DNA of 64,000 nucleotides from Salmonella enterica subsp. arizonae (GTDB lineage Bacteria; Pseudomonadota; Gammaproteobacteria; Enterobacterales; Enterobacteriaceae): NCBI RefSeq assembly GCF_008692845.1, contig NZ_VXJW01000002.1, positions 1 to 64,000 of the forward strand, read 5' to 3'. Shown piece by piece: positions 1 to 7,277 of this stretch (position 1 is its first letter; each line of letters starts with the position of its first letter). The notes under the pieces were generated by a model. It saw only the letters and a program-made list of their open reading frames with translations, ran no database searches and was not told where the DNA came from. The position numbers and the translations under genes were made by a program.

Positions 1-199
1 TTTCAATTTGTTCCGGAGTAATGGGAGAGGCTTCAGGCGTTTTTCCCTGCCGCGCATCACGCAACTGCTTCACCCATCGCGTCATTGTGGAAAGGCCGGC
101 ATCCATAGCGCTGGCTGCATCTGCCACAGTGTAGTTCTGGTCAACAACCAGCTGAGCGGATTCACGTTTGAATTCCGCGCTGAAATTTCTTTTTTTCAT
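1..199 (-). CDS. IS3-family transposase OrfA, N-terminal part
   Basis: The first 66 codons of an IS3-family OrfA, starting [19 protein letters not shown] and running off the window. The visible part is the helix-turn-helix DNA-binding region that recognises the IS ends, including the segment around [16 protein letters not shown]. In this family OrfA is normally followed by OrfB, the DDE catalytic domain, made as a fusion by programmed frameshifting. None of that is visible here, so whether the element is intact cannot be judged. The start ATG at 199 lies about 70 bp inside the IS end, as is usual for the family. Confidence 0.8.
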   Translation of the reverse strand, partial: MKKRNFSAEFKRESAQLVVDQNYTVADAASAMDAGLSTMTRWVKQLRDARQGKTPEASPITPEQIE

Positions 200-271
200 T
201 AAGGCACCTGTGTTGTTTTGAGGTGAGCATATCACCTCTTTTCAGGTGGCCAAATTCAGTAAACCACTACA
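1..271 (-). mobile_element. IS3-family insertion sequence, one end (partial)
   Basis: One end of an insertion sequence, extending out of the window to the left. The terminal inverted repeat is about 242-271. Read on the minus strand it begins TGTAGTGGTTTACTGAATTT and is followed by a short leader and the orfA start at 199. Sequence to the right of 271 reads as integrase in a single frame, which places the IS boundary at 271. The other end and any target duplication are outside the window. The family assignment comes from the OrfA protein; I do not name the individual element. Confidence 0.8.
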
Positions 272-535
272 GAATCAGCGATGAGACGAGCCGATTTACG
301 ATACAGAAAAGCGTATCAGTTCCGACATACATATGCCTGCTGGTCACTCGCCGCTGGTGCGAATCCCAATTTTATTGCCGCACAAATGGGGCATGCAAAT
401 GCTCAGATGGTCTATACAATATATGGTGCATGGATGTTCGATAATAACCAGTCACAGGTTGATATACTAAATCAGAGACTGGCAGCCACTGCCCCAAGGG
501 TGCCCCAAACAGGGTTGGTAGAAAATTTAATTTAG
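272..535 (+). pseudogene. Phage-type tyrosine recombinase (integrase), 3' fragment cut by the IS
   Basis: The open frame starts directly at the IS boundary and runs to a stop at 533-535, giving about 87 residues. It contains the C-terminal catalytic block of a tyrosine recombinase: RHTYACWSLAAGANPNF, then GHANAQMVYTIYGAWM. In this family those hold the Arg/His pair, the GH-x-x-x motif and the nucleophilic Tyr. The N-terminal two thirds are missing because the IS sits at its left edge. An ATG at 281 exists but is internal to the domain. A remnant integrase beside ybjP suggests an old prophage attachment site; from memory prophage Fels-1 occupies this neighbourhood in S. Typhimurium LT2. It is almost certainly not functional. 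Confidence 0.8.
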
Positions 536-630
536 AAATAACAATACCTTAATCGGTTATACAATCATTGAAAGGATATAATTGATTATCGTAGTTCGGT
601 TTTTGCACGATCGCCTATAAGGAAATCATC

Positions 631-1146
631 ATGCGCTATTCTAAACTCTCTTTGCTCATCCCGTGCTCGCTTCTGCTTAACGCCTGTACGACTGTCACTC
701 CAGCCTACAAAGATAACGGGCCGCGTATCGGCGCGTGCGTGGAAGGCGGCCCGGACCGCGTGGCTCAACAATTTTATGATTACCGCCTTCAGAACCGCAG
801 TAATGATATCGCCGCGCTTCGCCCCTTTTTGAGCGATAATCTGGCGAAATTGTTGACCGACGCCAGCCGAGATACGGAACACCGTCAGTTGATGAGCAGC
901 GATCCGTTCTCCAGCCGCGCTACGCTGCCGGATAGCGCCAATGTAGCCAGCGCATCAACCATTCCAAATCGAGATGCGCGCAATATTCCACTGCGGGTGG
1001 CGTTAAAGCAGGGCGATCAAAACTGGCAAGATGAAGTGCTTATGATCCACGAAGGCCCATGCTGGGCGATTGACGACGTACGTTATCTGGGGGGAAATGT
1101 CCATGCTCCTGCCGGCACGCTGCGCCAGTCGATAGAAAACCATTAA
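631..1146 (+). CDS. ybjP: YbjP-family lipoprotein
   Basis: A 171-residue predicted lipoprotein matching E. coli YbjP in length and sequence. The signal peptide ends in the lipobox LLNAC with Cys19 as the lipidation site, so the mature protein should be anchored in an envelope membrane. The ATG at 631 is preceded by AAGGAAATC. It is encoded beside, and transcribed toward, the arginine transport operon artPIQM. The family is structurally related to DUF3828-type proteins; the precise function is not established to my knowledge. Confidence 0.88.
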   Translation: MRYSKLSLLIPCSLLLNACTTVTPAYKDNGPRIGACVEGGPDRVAQQFYDYRLQNRSNDIAALRPFLSDNLAKLLTDASRDTEHRQLMSSDPFSSRATLPDSANVASASTIPNRDARNIPLRVALKQGDQNWQDEVLMIHEGPCWAIDDVRYLGGNVHAPAGTLRQSIENH

Positions 1147-1302
1147 CAGGCGGCATCCCCCTTCCCCAATCATACCACCCGTAAATTGTCTGGCATTCTG
1201 TACGGAATGCCGACAATTCGTCTTACCATCTATTCCTCCTGCTATTTTGTGCTATGTTAAGGGAAGAGTTTGGGATATATTTAACTTTTAACGCATAAAT
1301 AT

Positions 1303-1316
1303 TGCATAACTATTCT
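1303..1316 (+). promoter_or_regulatory. Possible ArgR (ARG) box upstream of artP
   Basis: TGCATAACTATTCT matches the ARG-box core TGAATAWWWATTCA at 11 of 14 positions and lies 57 bp before the artP start. A poorer second copy may lie 21 bp upstream (1282-1295). Control of artPIQM by ArgR with arginine is described in E. coli. This site is weaker than the pair at artJ and is offered as a candidate only. Confidence 0.4.
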
Positions 1317-1373
1317 GTCAAAGGTACTATCTGCGGCTTCAATAGCTATCAGACTGCCAGTATACGAGAGTCA

Positions 1374-2102
1374 ATGAGTATTCAATTAAACGGCATTAAT
1401 TGCTTTTACGGCGCACATCAGGCGCTGTTTGATATCACGCTGGATTGCCCCGAAGGCGAAACGCTGGTGTTGCTTGGCCCAAGTGGGGCGGGTAAAAGTT
1501 CGCTGCTGCGTGTACTCAATCTGCTTGAGATGCCGCGCTCCGGCACTCTGACTATCGCCGGCAACCATTTTGACTTTACGAAAACGCCAACCGATAAGGC
1601 GATTCGTGAATTGCGTCAAAATGTCGGGATGGTCTTTCAGCAATATAATCTTTGGCCGCATCTCACCGTTGTGCAGAACCTGATAGAGGCTCCCTGCCGC
1701 GTACTGGGTCTGACAAAAGATCAGGCGCTGGCTCGCGCAGAAAAGTTGCTGGAGCGTCTGCGTCTGAAGCCATACAGCGATCGTTATCCGTTGCACCTTT
1801 CCGGCGGTCAGCAGCAGCGCGTTGCGATTGCCCGTGCGCTAATGATGGAACCGCAAGTGTTGCTGTTTGATGAACCGACCGCCGCTCTGGACCCGGAAAT
1901 TACCGCCCAAATCGTTAGTATTATTCATGAGCTGGCGGAAACGAACATTACTCAGGTGATCGTTACGCATGAAGTCGAAGTGGCGCGTAAGACCGCCAGT
2001 CGTGTGATTTATATGGAAAATGGTCATATCGTCGAGCACGGTGATGCGGGTTGCTTTGCCCACCCACAGACCGAAGCATTCAAAAACTATCTCTCTCACT
2101 AA
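1374..2102 (+). CDS. artP: Arginine ABC transporter ATP-binding protein ArtP
   Basis: The 242-residue ATPase that powers arginine import through the ArtQM channel at the inner face of the cytoplasmic membrane. The Walker A motif GPSGAGKS is at about residues 35-42. The Q-loop VFQQYNLWP, signature LSGGQQQR and Walker B LLFDEPTA follow in order, typical of polar amino acid ABC proteins. Upstream in-frame codons exist, but the start at [13 protein letters not shown] reproduces the E. coli protein exactly in length. It is the first gene of artPIQM; artI follows after 17 bp. Confidence 0.96.
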   Translation: MSIQLNGINCFYGAHQALFDITLDCPEGETLVLLGPSGAGKSSLLRVLNLLEMPRSGTLTIAGNHFDFTKTPTDKAIRELRQNVGMVFQQYNLWPHLTVVQNLIEAPCRVLGLTKDQALARAEKLLERLRLKPYSDRYPLHLSGGQQQRVAIARALMMEPQVLLFDEPTAALDPEITAQIVSIIHELAETNITQVIVTHEVEVARKTASRVIYMENGHIVEHGDAGCFAHPQTEAFKNYLSH

Positions 2103-2119
2103 GATTCGGGACAATGACA

Positions 2120-2851
2120 ATGAAAAAAGTTCTGATTGCCGCGCTAATTGCAGGCTTTAGCCTTTCCGCTACAGCAGCCCAGACTATTCGTTTTGCGACC
2201 GAAGCATCCTATCCGCCGTTCGAATCGATGGATGCTAATAACAAAATTGTCGGCTTTGACGTCGATCTGGCCAACGCGTTGTGTAAAGAGATCGACGCCA
2301 CTTGCACCTTTACCAATCAGGCGTTCGACAGCTTGATCCCCAGCCTGAAATTTCGCCGCTTCGACGCAGTAATGGCGGGAATGGATATCACGCCTGAGCG
2401 TGAAAAGCAGGTGCTCTTTACCACGCCATATTACGATAATTCCGCGCTGTTCATTGGTCAGCAGGATAAATTTACCAGCGTCGATCAACTGAAAGGCAAG
2501 AAAGTCGGCGTACAGAACGGAACGACACATCAGAAATTCATTATGGATAAACATCCGGAAATCACCACCGTACCGTATGACAGCTATCAGAACGCAAAGC
2601 TGGATCTACAAAATGGCCGTATCGACGCTGTCTTCGGCGACACGGCGGTAGTGACCGAATGGCTGAAAGCGAATCCTAAACTGGCTCCTGTTGGCAATAA
2701 AGTTACCGATAAAGATTATTTCGGTACCGGACTGGGTATCGCGGTGCGCCAGGGCAACACCGAATTGCAGCAGAAATTCAATACTGCGCTGGAAAAAGTG
2801 AAGAAAGATGGGACTTACGAGACCATCTATAACAAATGGTTCCAGAAGTAA
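2120..2851 (+). CDS. artI: Arginine-transport periplasmic binding protein ArtI
   Basis: A 243-residue periplasmic solute-binding protein (SBP type 3) that delivers basic amino acids to ArtQMP. A Sec signal peptide of about 19 residues ends ..SLSATA|AQT. The mature chain carries the ligand-binding stretches ATEASYPPFES and GFDVDLANALC, and the hinge region motif NGTTHQKF. It is a close paralogue of ArtJ, encoded 2 kb away. It sits between artP and artQ in one operon with small gaps, and the chosen start gives the standard E. coli length. Confidence 0.95.
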   Translation: MKKVLIAALIAGFSLSATAAQTIRFATEASYPPFESMDANNKIVGFDVDLANALCKEIDATCTFTNQAFDSLIPSLKFRRFDAVMAGMDITPEREKQVLFTTPYYDNSALFIGQQDKFTSVDQLKGKKVGVQNGTTHQKFIMDKHPEITTVPYDSYQNAKLDLQNGRIDAVFGDTAVVTEWLKANPKLAPVGNKVTDKDYFGTGLGIAVRQGNTELQQKFNTALEKVKKDGTYETIYNKWFQK

Positions 2852-2857
2852 TCTTTG

Positions 2858-3574
2858 ATGAACGAATTTTTTCCTTTAGTAAGCGCCGCCGGGATTACCG
2901 TCGGCCTTGCCGTTTGCGCGCTGATCATTGGCCTCGCGTTAGCTATGTTCTTTGCCGTCTGGGAGTCGATAAAGTGGCGTCCGATTGCCTGGATTGGCTC
3001 AGCGCTGGTCACCATTCTGCGCGGCCTGCCGGAAATTCTGGTCGTGCTGTTTATCTATTTCGGCTCCTCGCAACTGCTGCTTACGCTGTCTGACGGTGTT
3101 ACGCTCAACCTCGGTTTTGCGCAGATCCCGGTGCAAATGGAGATTGAAAACTTTGATGTCAGTCCGTTCCTGTGCGGCGTGGTCGCGTTGTCCCTACTGT
3201 ATGCGGCCTATGCGTCACAGACGCTACGCGGCGCGCTGAAAGCTATTCCGTCTGGTCAGTGGGAGTCGGGTCAGGCGCTGGGATTATCAAAGACGGCGAT
3301 TTTTTTCCGTCTGGTGATGCCGCAGATGTGGCGTCACGCCCTGCCAGGGCTGGGCAATCAGTGGCTGGTATTGCTAAAAGATACTGCGCTGGTCAGCCTT
3401 ATTAGTGTTAACGATCTGATGTTGCAGACAAAAAGTATCGCTACCCGCACCCAAGACCCCTTTAACTGGTACATTCTTGCGGCGGCTATTTACCTGGTCA
3501 TTACACTGATCAGTCAGTACATCCTTAAACGCATAGACCTGCGCGCGACACGTTTTGAGCGGAGGCCGGACTAA
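2858..3574 (+). CDS. artQ: Arginine ABC transporter permease ArtQ
   Basis: A 238-residue inner-membrane permease forming half of the arginine channel with ArtM. It has several hydrophobic helices, and the EAA loop appears as [20 protein letters not shown], which couples to the ATPase ArtP. The ATG at 2858 is chosen over the TTG one codon earlier because it matches E. coli ArtQ. The gene starts 6 bp after artI, and its stop overlaps the artM start in TAATG, which points to translational coupling. Confidence 0.95.
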   Translation: MNEFFPLVSAAGITVGLAVCALIIGLALAMFFAVWESIKWRPIAWIGSALVTILRGLPEILVVLFIYFGSSQLLLTLSDGVTLNLGFAQIPVQMEIENFDVSPFLCGVVALSLLYAAYASQTLRGALKAIPSGQWESGQALGLSKTAIFFRLVMPQMWRHALPGLGNQWLVLLKDTALVSLISVNDLMLQTKSIATRTQDPFNWYILAAAIYLVITLISQYILKRIDLRATRFERRPD

Positions 3575-4242
3575 TGCTTGAGTATTTACCTGAACTGCTA
3601 AAAGGGCTACACACCAGCCTGACGTTGACCGTGGCTTCTATTGCCGTCGCTTTGGTGCTGGCGTTAGTTTTTACCATCATCCTGACGCTAAAAACACCGT
3701 TCGTGGTGTGGCTGGTGCGCGGCTATATCACATTGTTTACCGGTACGCCGTTGTTGGTGCAAATTTTCCTGATCTACTACGGACCCGGTCAATTCCCGAC
3801 ACTGCAAGAGTATCCGCTACTCTGGCATCTACTGTCTGAACCGTGGCTGTGCGCACTGATCGCGTTGTCGCTAAACAGCGCCGCTTACACCACGCAGCTC
3901 TTTTATGGCGCGATTCGCGCGATTCCGGAAGGTCAGTGGCAGTCCTGCGGCGCGCTGGGGATGAGTAAGAAAGATACGCTGGCGATTTTGTTGCCCTATG
4001 CGTTTAAACGCGCCCTCTCCTCTTACTCTAATGAGGTGGTACTGGTCTTTAAAAGTACCTCGCTGGCCTATACCATCACATTGATGGAAGTCATGGGCTA
4101 TAGCCAGTTGCTCTATGGCCGCACCTACGATGTTATGGTATTTGGCGCAGCAGGCGTAATTTACCTGGTCGTCAACGGTCTATTGACGCTGATGATGCGT
4201 TTGATTGAGCGTAAAGCCCTGGCGTTTGAGCGGCGCAATTAA
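3574..4242 (+). CDS. artM: Arginine ABC transporter permease ArtM
   Basis: A 222-residue inner-membrane permease, partner of ArtQ in arginine uptake. It has multiple hydrophobic helices and an EAA loop at GQWQSCGALGMSKKDTLAIL. Its ATG overlaps the artQ stop by one base. It is the last gene of artPIQM and is followed by a REP-like repeat and a strong terminator at 4335-4368. Length and sequence match E. coli ArtM. Confidence 0.95.
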   Translation: MLEYLPELLKGLHTSLTLTVASIAVALVLALVFTIILTLKTPFVVWLVRGYITLFTGTPLLVQIFLIYYGPGQFPTLQEYPLLWHLLSEPWLCALIALSLNSAAYTTQLFYGAIRAIPEGQWQSCGALGMSKKDTLAILLPYAFKRALSSYSNEVVLVFKSTSLAYTITLMEVMGYSQLLYGRTYDVMVFGAAGVIYLVVNGLLTLMMRLIERKALAFERRN

Positions 4243-4245
4243 CCA

Positions 4246-4312
4246 GGCAGGATAAGGCATTCTCGCCGCCGTTCGACAATGGTCTGATGGCGCTGCGCTT
4301 ATCAAGTCTACG
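4246..4312. repeat. REP/BIME-like repeat between artM and the terminator
   Basis: It contains GTCTGATGGCGCTGCGCTTA followed by TCAAGTCTACG, the standard enterobacterial REP (PU) arrangement, with a degenerate second half just upstream. Such elements lie in 3' untranslated regions and can protect upstream mRNA from 3' exonucleases. Confidence 0.65.
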
Positions 4313-4334
4313 ATGCATAATATTGAATAAATCC

Positions 4335-4368
4335 GACGGACAAGTGGTTAACCTGTCCGTCTTTTTTT
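4335..4368 (+). terminator. Rho-independent terminator of artPIQM
   Basis: The arms GACGGACA (4335-4342) and TGTCCGTC (4354-4361) are perfect complements, followed directly by seven T residues. The site lies between artM and the ArgR boxes of artJ and separates the two transcription units. Confidence 0.9.
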
Positions 4369-4377
4369 ATCCACTTT

Positions 4378-4412
4378 AAAATATTTACTCATTTTTATTG
4401 CATATAAATTCA
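4378..4412 (+). promoter_or_regulatory. Tandem ArgR (ARG) boxes upstream of artJ
   Basis: Two cores lie 21 bp apart, start to start, which is two 18-bp boxes separated by 3 bp as in ArgR operators. The distal core AAAATATTTACTCA (4378-4391) matches 11 of 14 consensus positions. The proximal core TGCATATAAATTCA (4399-4412) matches 13 of 14. They lie about 70-100 bp upstream of the artJ start. ArgR with arginine is known to repress artJ in E. coli; the boxes here are read directly from the sequence. Confidence 0.8.
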
Positions 4413-4478
4413 ATTAATGGCATTGTAAATCTATGCCGCAGACACGGCGCATAATCATAAGATTACGGGAGTGACATC

Positions 4479-5210
4479 ATGAAAAAGTTAGTTCTGGCCG
4501 CATTACTCGCCTCTTTCGCCACTGGCAGCATCGCCGCTGAAAAAATCAATTTCGGGGTTTCCGCCACCTATCCCCCGTTTGAATCCCTGGATGCGAGCAA
4601 TAAAATTGTGGGCTTCGATATCGATCTGGCAACCGCATTATGCAAGCAAATGCAGGCAGAATGTACTTTTACTAATCATGCTTTTGATAGCCTTATCCCG
4701 GCGCTGAAATTCAGAAAATATGATGCCGTCATTTCCGGAATGGACATTACTCCGGAGCGCAGTAAACAGGTCGCCTTTAGCAATCCCTATTATGCGAATT
4801 CCGCGCTGGTGATTGCCAAAAAAGACACCTATAAAACCTTTGCCGATCTAAAAGGTAAGCGTATCGGTATGGAAAATGGCACCACGCATCAAAAATATCT
4901 CCAGGATAAACATCCGGAGGTCAAAACCGTGGCCTACGACAGCTACCAGAATGCGATTATCGACCTGAAAAATGGCCGTATTGACGGCGTCTTTGGCGAT
5001 ACCGCAGTGGTCAATGAGTGGCTGAAAACGAATCCGCAACTGGGTCCGGCAACAGAGAAAGTGACCGATCCGCAATACTTCGGTACCGGACTTGGCATCG
5101 CGGTGCGCCCGGACAATAAGGCGTTGCTGGAAAAACTGAATAATGCGCTGACCGCCATTAAAGCGGACGGCACTTATCAGAAAATCAGCGATCAGTGGTT
5201 CCCGCAGTAA
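4479..5210 (+). CDS. artJ: Arginine-specific periplasmic binding protein ArtJ
   Basis: A 243-residue periplasmic binding protein, specific for arginine in E. coli, that feeds the ArtQMP permease. The signal peptide is about 19 residues, ending ..ATGSIA|AEK. The binding-fold segments SATYPPFES, GFDIDLATALC and NGTTHQKY parallel ArtI, so the two genes are paralogues. It is its own transcription unit behind a terminator and tandem ArgR boxes. The ATG at 4479 is preceded by GATTACGGGAGTG. Downstream lie REP-like repeats and then a convergent sulfatase gene not found here in E. coli. Confidence 0.95.
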   Translation: MKKLVLAALLASFATGSIAAEKINFGVSATYPPFESLDASNKIVGFDIDLATALCKQMQAECTFTNHAFDSLIPALKFRKYDAVISGMDITPERSKQVAFSNPYYANSALVIAKKDTYKTFADLKGKRIGMENGTTHQKYLQDKHPEVKTVAYDSYQNAIIDLKNGRIDGVFGDTAVVNEWLKTNPQLGPATEKVTDPQYFGTGLGIAVRPDNKALLEKLNNALTAIKADGTYQKISDQWFPQ

Positions 5211-5293
5211 GACGTATGTTATTAGCCCACCGTGTTGCGAAATGGCAGTATAAATACCTTATTCAGCCCACGGGTCGCCATCGGAAACTATCC

Positions 5294-5416
5294 TGGCCTG
5301 ATAAGCGCAGCGCCATTGGACATTCTACAGTTTGCCATCAGTCTCAAACGCCTGCATCAACAGACGATTCGGACTAATACTTGCCGGGTGACGCTGACGC
5401 GTACCCGGCTTACAAC
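5294..5416. repeat. Two REP-like units between artJ and the sulfatase gene
   Basis: Unit 1, at about 5294-5320, contains GGCCTGATAAGCGCAGCGCC. Unit 2, at about 5381-5416, contains TTGCCGGGTGACGCTGACGC and ends ACCCGGCTTACAAC. Both resemble REP palindromes with the usual head and tail. They fill most of the 218-bp gap between two convergent genes and mark the edge of the sulfatase/PTS block. Confidence 0.6.
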
Positions 5417-5428
5417 ATTGTTGCGTTT

Positions 5429-6916
5429 TTAGACAACATCCAGACCCAGACGGCGATACTGCTCCGCCGGAGCATCATTTTCTTTCATCAAACGGATAAG
5501 TAAGTTGATCATCCTTGCTTCGATGGCCTCATCATGAATGGGATGTTGCTGCTGCGGATCGTCTCTGAGATCAAACAAGAGATGACCAAAGCTATTCACA
5601 CCTTTATATTTTTCCCTGGCCGGAATACGTAATACCTGAAGCCCTTTAGTAAAGTTAAACGGAGGTGCCAGAGATAATTTTCCCAGTTCATCCACGTCAT
5701 AACGCGCGTTCATCTTGATCGGCATTAACGTGTAGTTCGCAATGTCATGCTCACGCCCCGGCTGCGCGGCCCGCATATAAACATAGCGTCCGTCGGTAAC
5801 ATTAACATGCCCGCTAAACACGCCAAACAGCGCGCCTTCCCTGACGGGTTCATCACTGGCAATGACTTTCGCCAGCGGTTGGCCCTGCATATCTGCGGGA
5901 ATAGGTTGCTGAAAATAATCCAGTAGCGTTGGCGCCCAGTCAATCATCTGCACCAGCGACTGCCGTCGCGCTCCGCATACCGCGCTGCGCGGGTCCCAGA
6001 TAAACAGCAGGTTATTCGCCACCTCGTTATAATAGGGCATTTGATTTTTAGCCCACCAACCGTGCTCCCCCAGCAAGAAGCCGTGATCGGTACCGACAAT
6101 CAGCATCGTATCGCGCCAGAGATCGTGTTCATCCATCAGATCAAGGATACGTCCCAGATTGCGGTCGCACATGGAAACCAGGGCCCGATAACGACAGCGA
6201 ATATGCGCTATCGCCTCCTCGCTTTCACTGACTTTGCCGCGCGGCCAGTCATAATGCGGGCCTTGCCACTCATCGTCATAGAGCGATAAATATTCCTCGG
6301 TGGTATAAAACGGTTCATGCGGATCGAACGTCTCAACCTGCAATAACCAGTTATCTTCGGCATGATTTTTATGGATAAAATCGCACCCGGCGTCAAACAC
6401 TTTCGTCTGGGGAAAATCAGCTTCCTGCTGGATGTATTCGCGGTTCGCCCAGTCGTGACGCCATAGCCCGGAAACGCCGCCTCCGGTTTGTTTTTGTGGA
6501 ACGCGCAGTACTTCCGGAATGGGCGGCTCGCCAACGCTCGCCTTCCAGTGATCGCCCTCCTGACCGCGTACTACGTCCCAAGAGCTATAGCGGTTATGGT
6601 AGTTACCGCCGCCGTCTTCCCAGTAATGCAAATGATCGCTGATAAGATGGGTGTAGATCCCCGCTTTTTTCAATAATTCCGGCATGGAATCATCAAAGGG
6701 TTCCAGCGGCCCCCACTCACGATGCAGGAAATTATAGCGCCCGGTGTGCAGTTCCCGACGGGCTGGCATACAGGGCATACTGCCGACATAACTCTTGTCA
6801 AAGGTGGCGGCATGTGCCGCCAGGCGTTGAAAGTTAGGCGCTTTCGTTAGCAAATCGCCATAGGGCGGCAAATAGTTTTTATTCAGACTGTCAAACAGCA
6901 GAATAATCGCTTTCAT
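5429..6916 (-). CDS. Sulfatase of the alkaline-phosphatase fold, apparently cytosolic
   Basis: A 495-residue member of the type I sulfatase family, which hydrolyses sulfate esters. The signature C-x-P-x-R appears as CMPARRELHTGR with Cys49, the residue that maturation enzymes convert to formylglycine. Metal-site candidates are Asp9 in LLFDSLN and the GTDHG motif near residue 277. There is no signal peptide: residues 1-10 are the first beta strand of the fold, so the enzyme probably acts in the cytosol. It is last in a minus-strand operon behind PTS IIC and IIB genes, 9 bp after the IIB stop, which suggests desulfation of a PTS-imported sulfated sugar. No formylglycine-generating enzyme or anaerobic maturase is encoded in the window. 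The substrate is unknown. Confidence 0.85.
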   Translation of the reverse strand: MKAIILLFDSLNKNYLPPYGDLLTKAPNFQRLAAHAATFDKSYVGSMPCMPARRELHTGRYNFLHREWGPLEPFDDSMPELLKKAGIYTHLISDHLHYWEDGGGNYHNRYSSWDVVRGQEGDHWKASVGEPPIPEVLRVPQKQTGGGVSGLWRHDWANREYIQQEADFPQTKVFDAGCDFIHKNHAEDNWLLQVETFDPHEPFYTTEEYLSLYDDEWQGPHYDWPRGKVSESEEAIAHIRCRYRALVSMCDRNLGRILDLMDEHDLWRDTMLIVGTDHGFLLGEHGWWAKNQMPYYNEVANNLLFIWDPRSAVCGARRQSLVQMIDWAPTLLDYFQQPIPADMQGQPLAKVIASDEPVREGALFGVFSGHVNVTDGRYVYMRAAQPGREHDIANYTLMPIKMNARYDVDELGKLSLAPPFNFTKGLQVLRIPAREKYKGVNSFGHLLFDLRDDPQQQHPIHDEAIEARMINLLIRLMKENDAPAEQYRRLGLDVV

Positions 6917-6925
6917 GACTCCCCC

Positions 6926-7246
6926 TCATTTGTTGAGTAGGTGCGGAAAATTTTTCTCTACCACCTCGTAAATCTGTTTACCTATTGATTCGCCATCCAT
7001 GATATTTTCAATAGGAATGAGATATTGTCCGTGTTTAGGATCGAGGCTGACGACATCAAGTAATTTTTTCGAGATCGCATAAATATCTGCCCAGTCGGTA
7101 AAGCCACCGACTTCTCCCGCTGCCGTATGCTCCATATCAAAAGAGAAGTCATATTTTGCTAACGCTTTTTTAACAACAGACTGTAACATTACGCTACTGC
7201 CTACACCATAACCGCATACGAATAAAATATTTACAGAATCTTTCAT
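6926..7246 (-). CDS. PTS EIIB component, ascorbate (SgaB/UlaB) type
   Basis: A 106-residue phosphotransferase IIB domain that passes phosphate from an IIA protein to the sugar bound by the IIC channel. The active-site loop is VCGYGVGSS with Cys11 as the phosphorylated residue, typical of the ascorbate-type L-asc IIB family. It lies between the IIC gene (31 bp upstream) and the sulfatase gene (9 bp downstream) on the minus strand, so all three are probably co-transcribed. No IIA domain is encoded beside it. Confidence 0.85.
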   Translation of the reverse strand: MKDSVNILFVCGYGVGSSVMLQSVVKKALAKYDFSFDMEHTAAGEVGGFTDWADIYAISKKLLDVVSLDPKHGQYLIPIENIMDGESIGKQIYEVVEKNFPHLLNK

Positions 7247-7277
7247 AATAAAATCCTTTATATATAAACCGAATCAA

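Noticed and set aside
223-444. Open frame of 73 codons overlapping the integrase fragment
   Set aside because: It crosses the IS boundary in a different frame, has no recognisable similarity and no ribosome-binding site; the integrase frame explains the sequence.
1652-1870. Short frames within artP
   Set aside because: They are out-of-frame shadows of the ATPase gene with no initiation signals.
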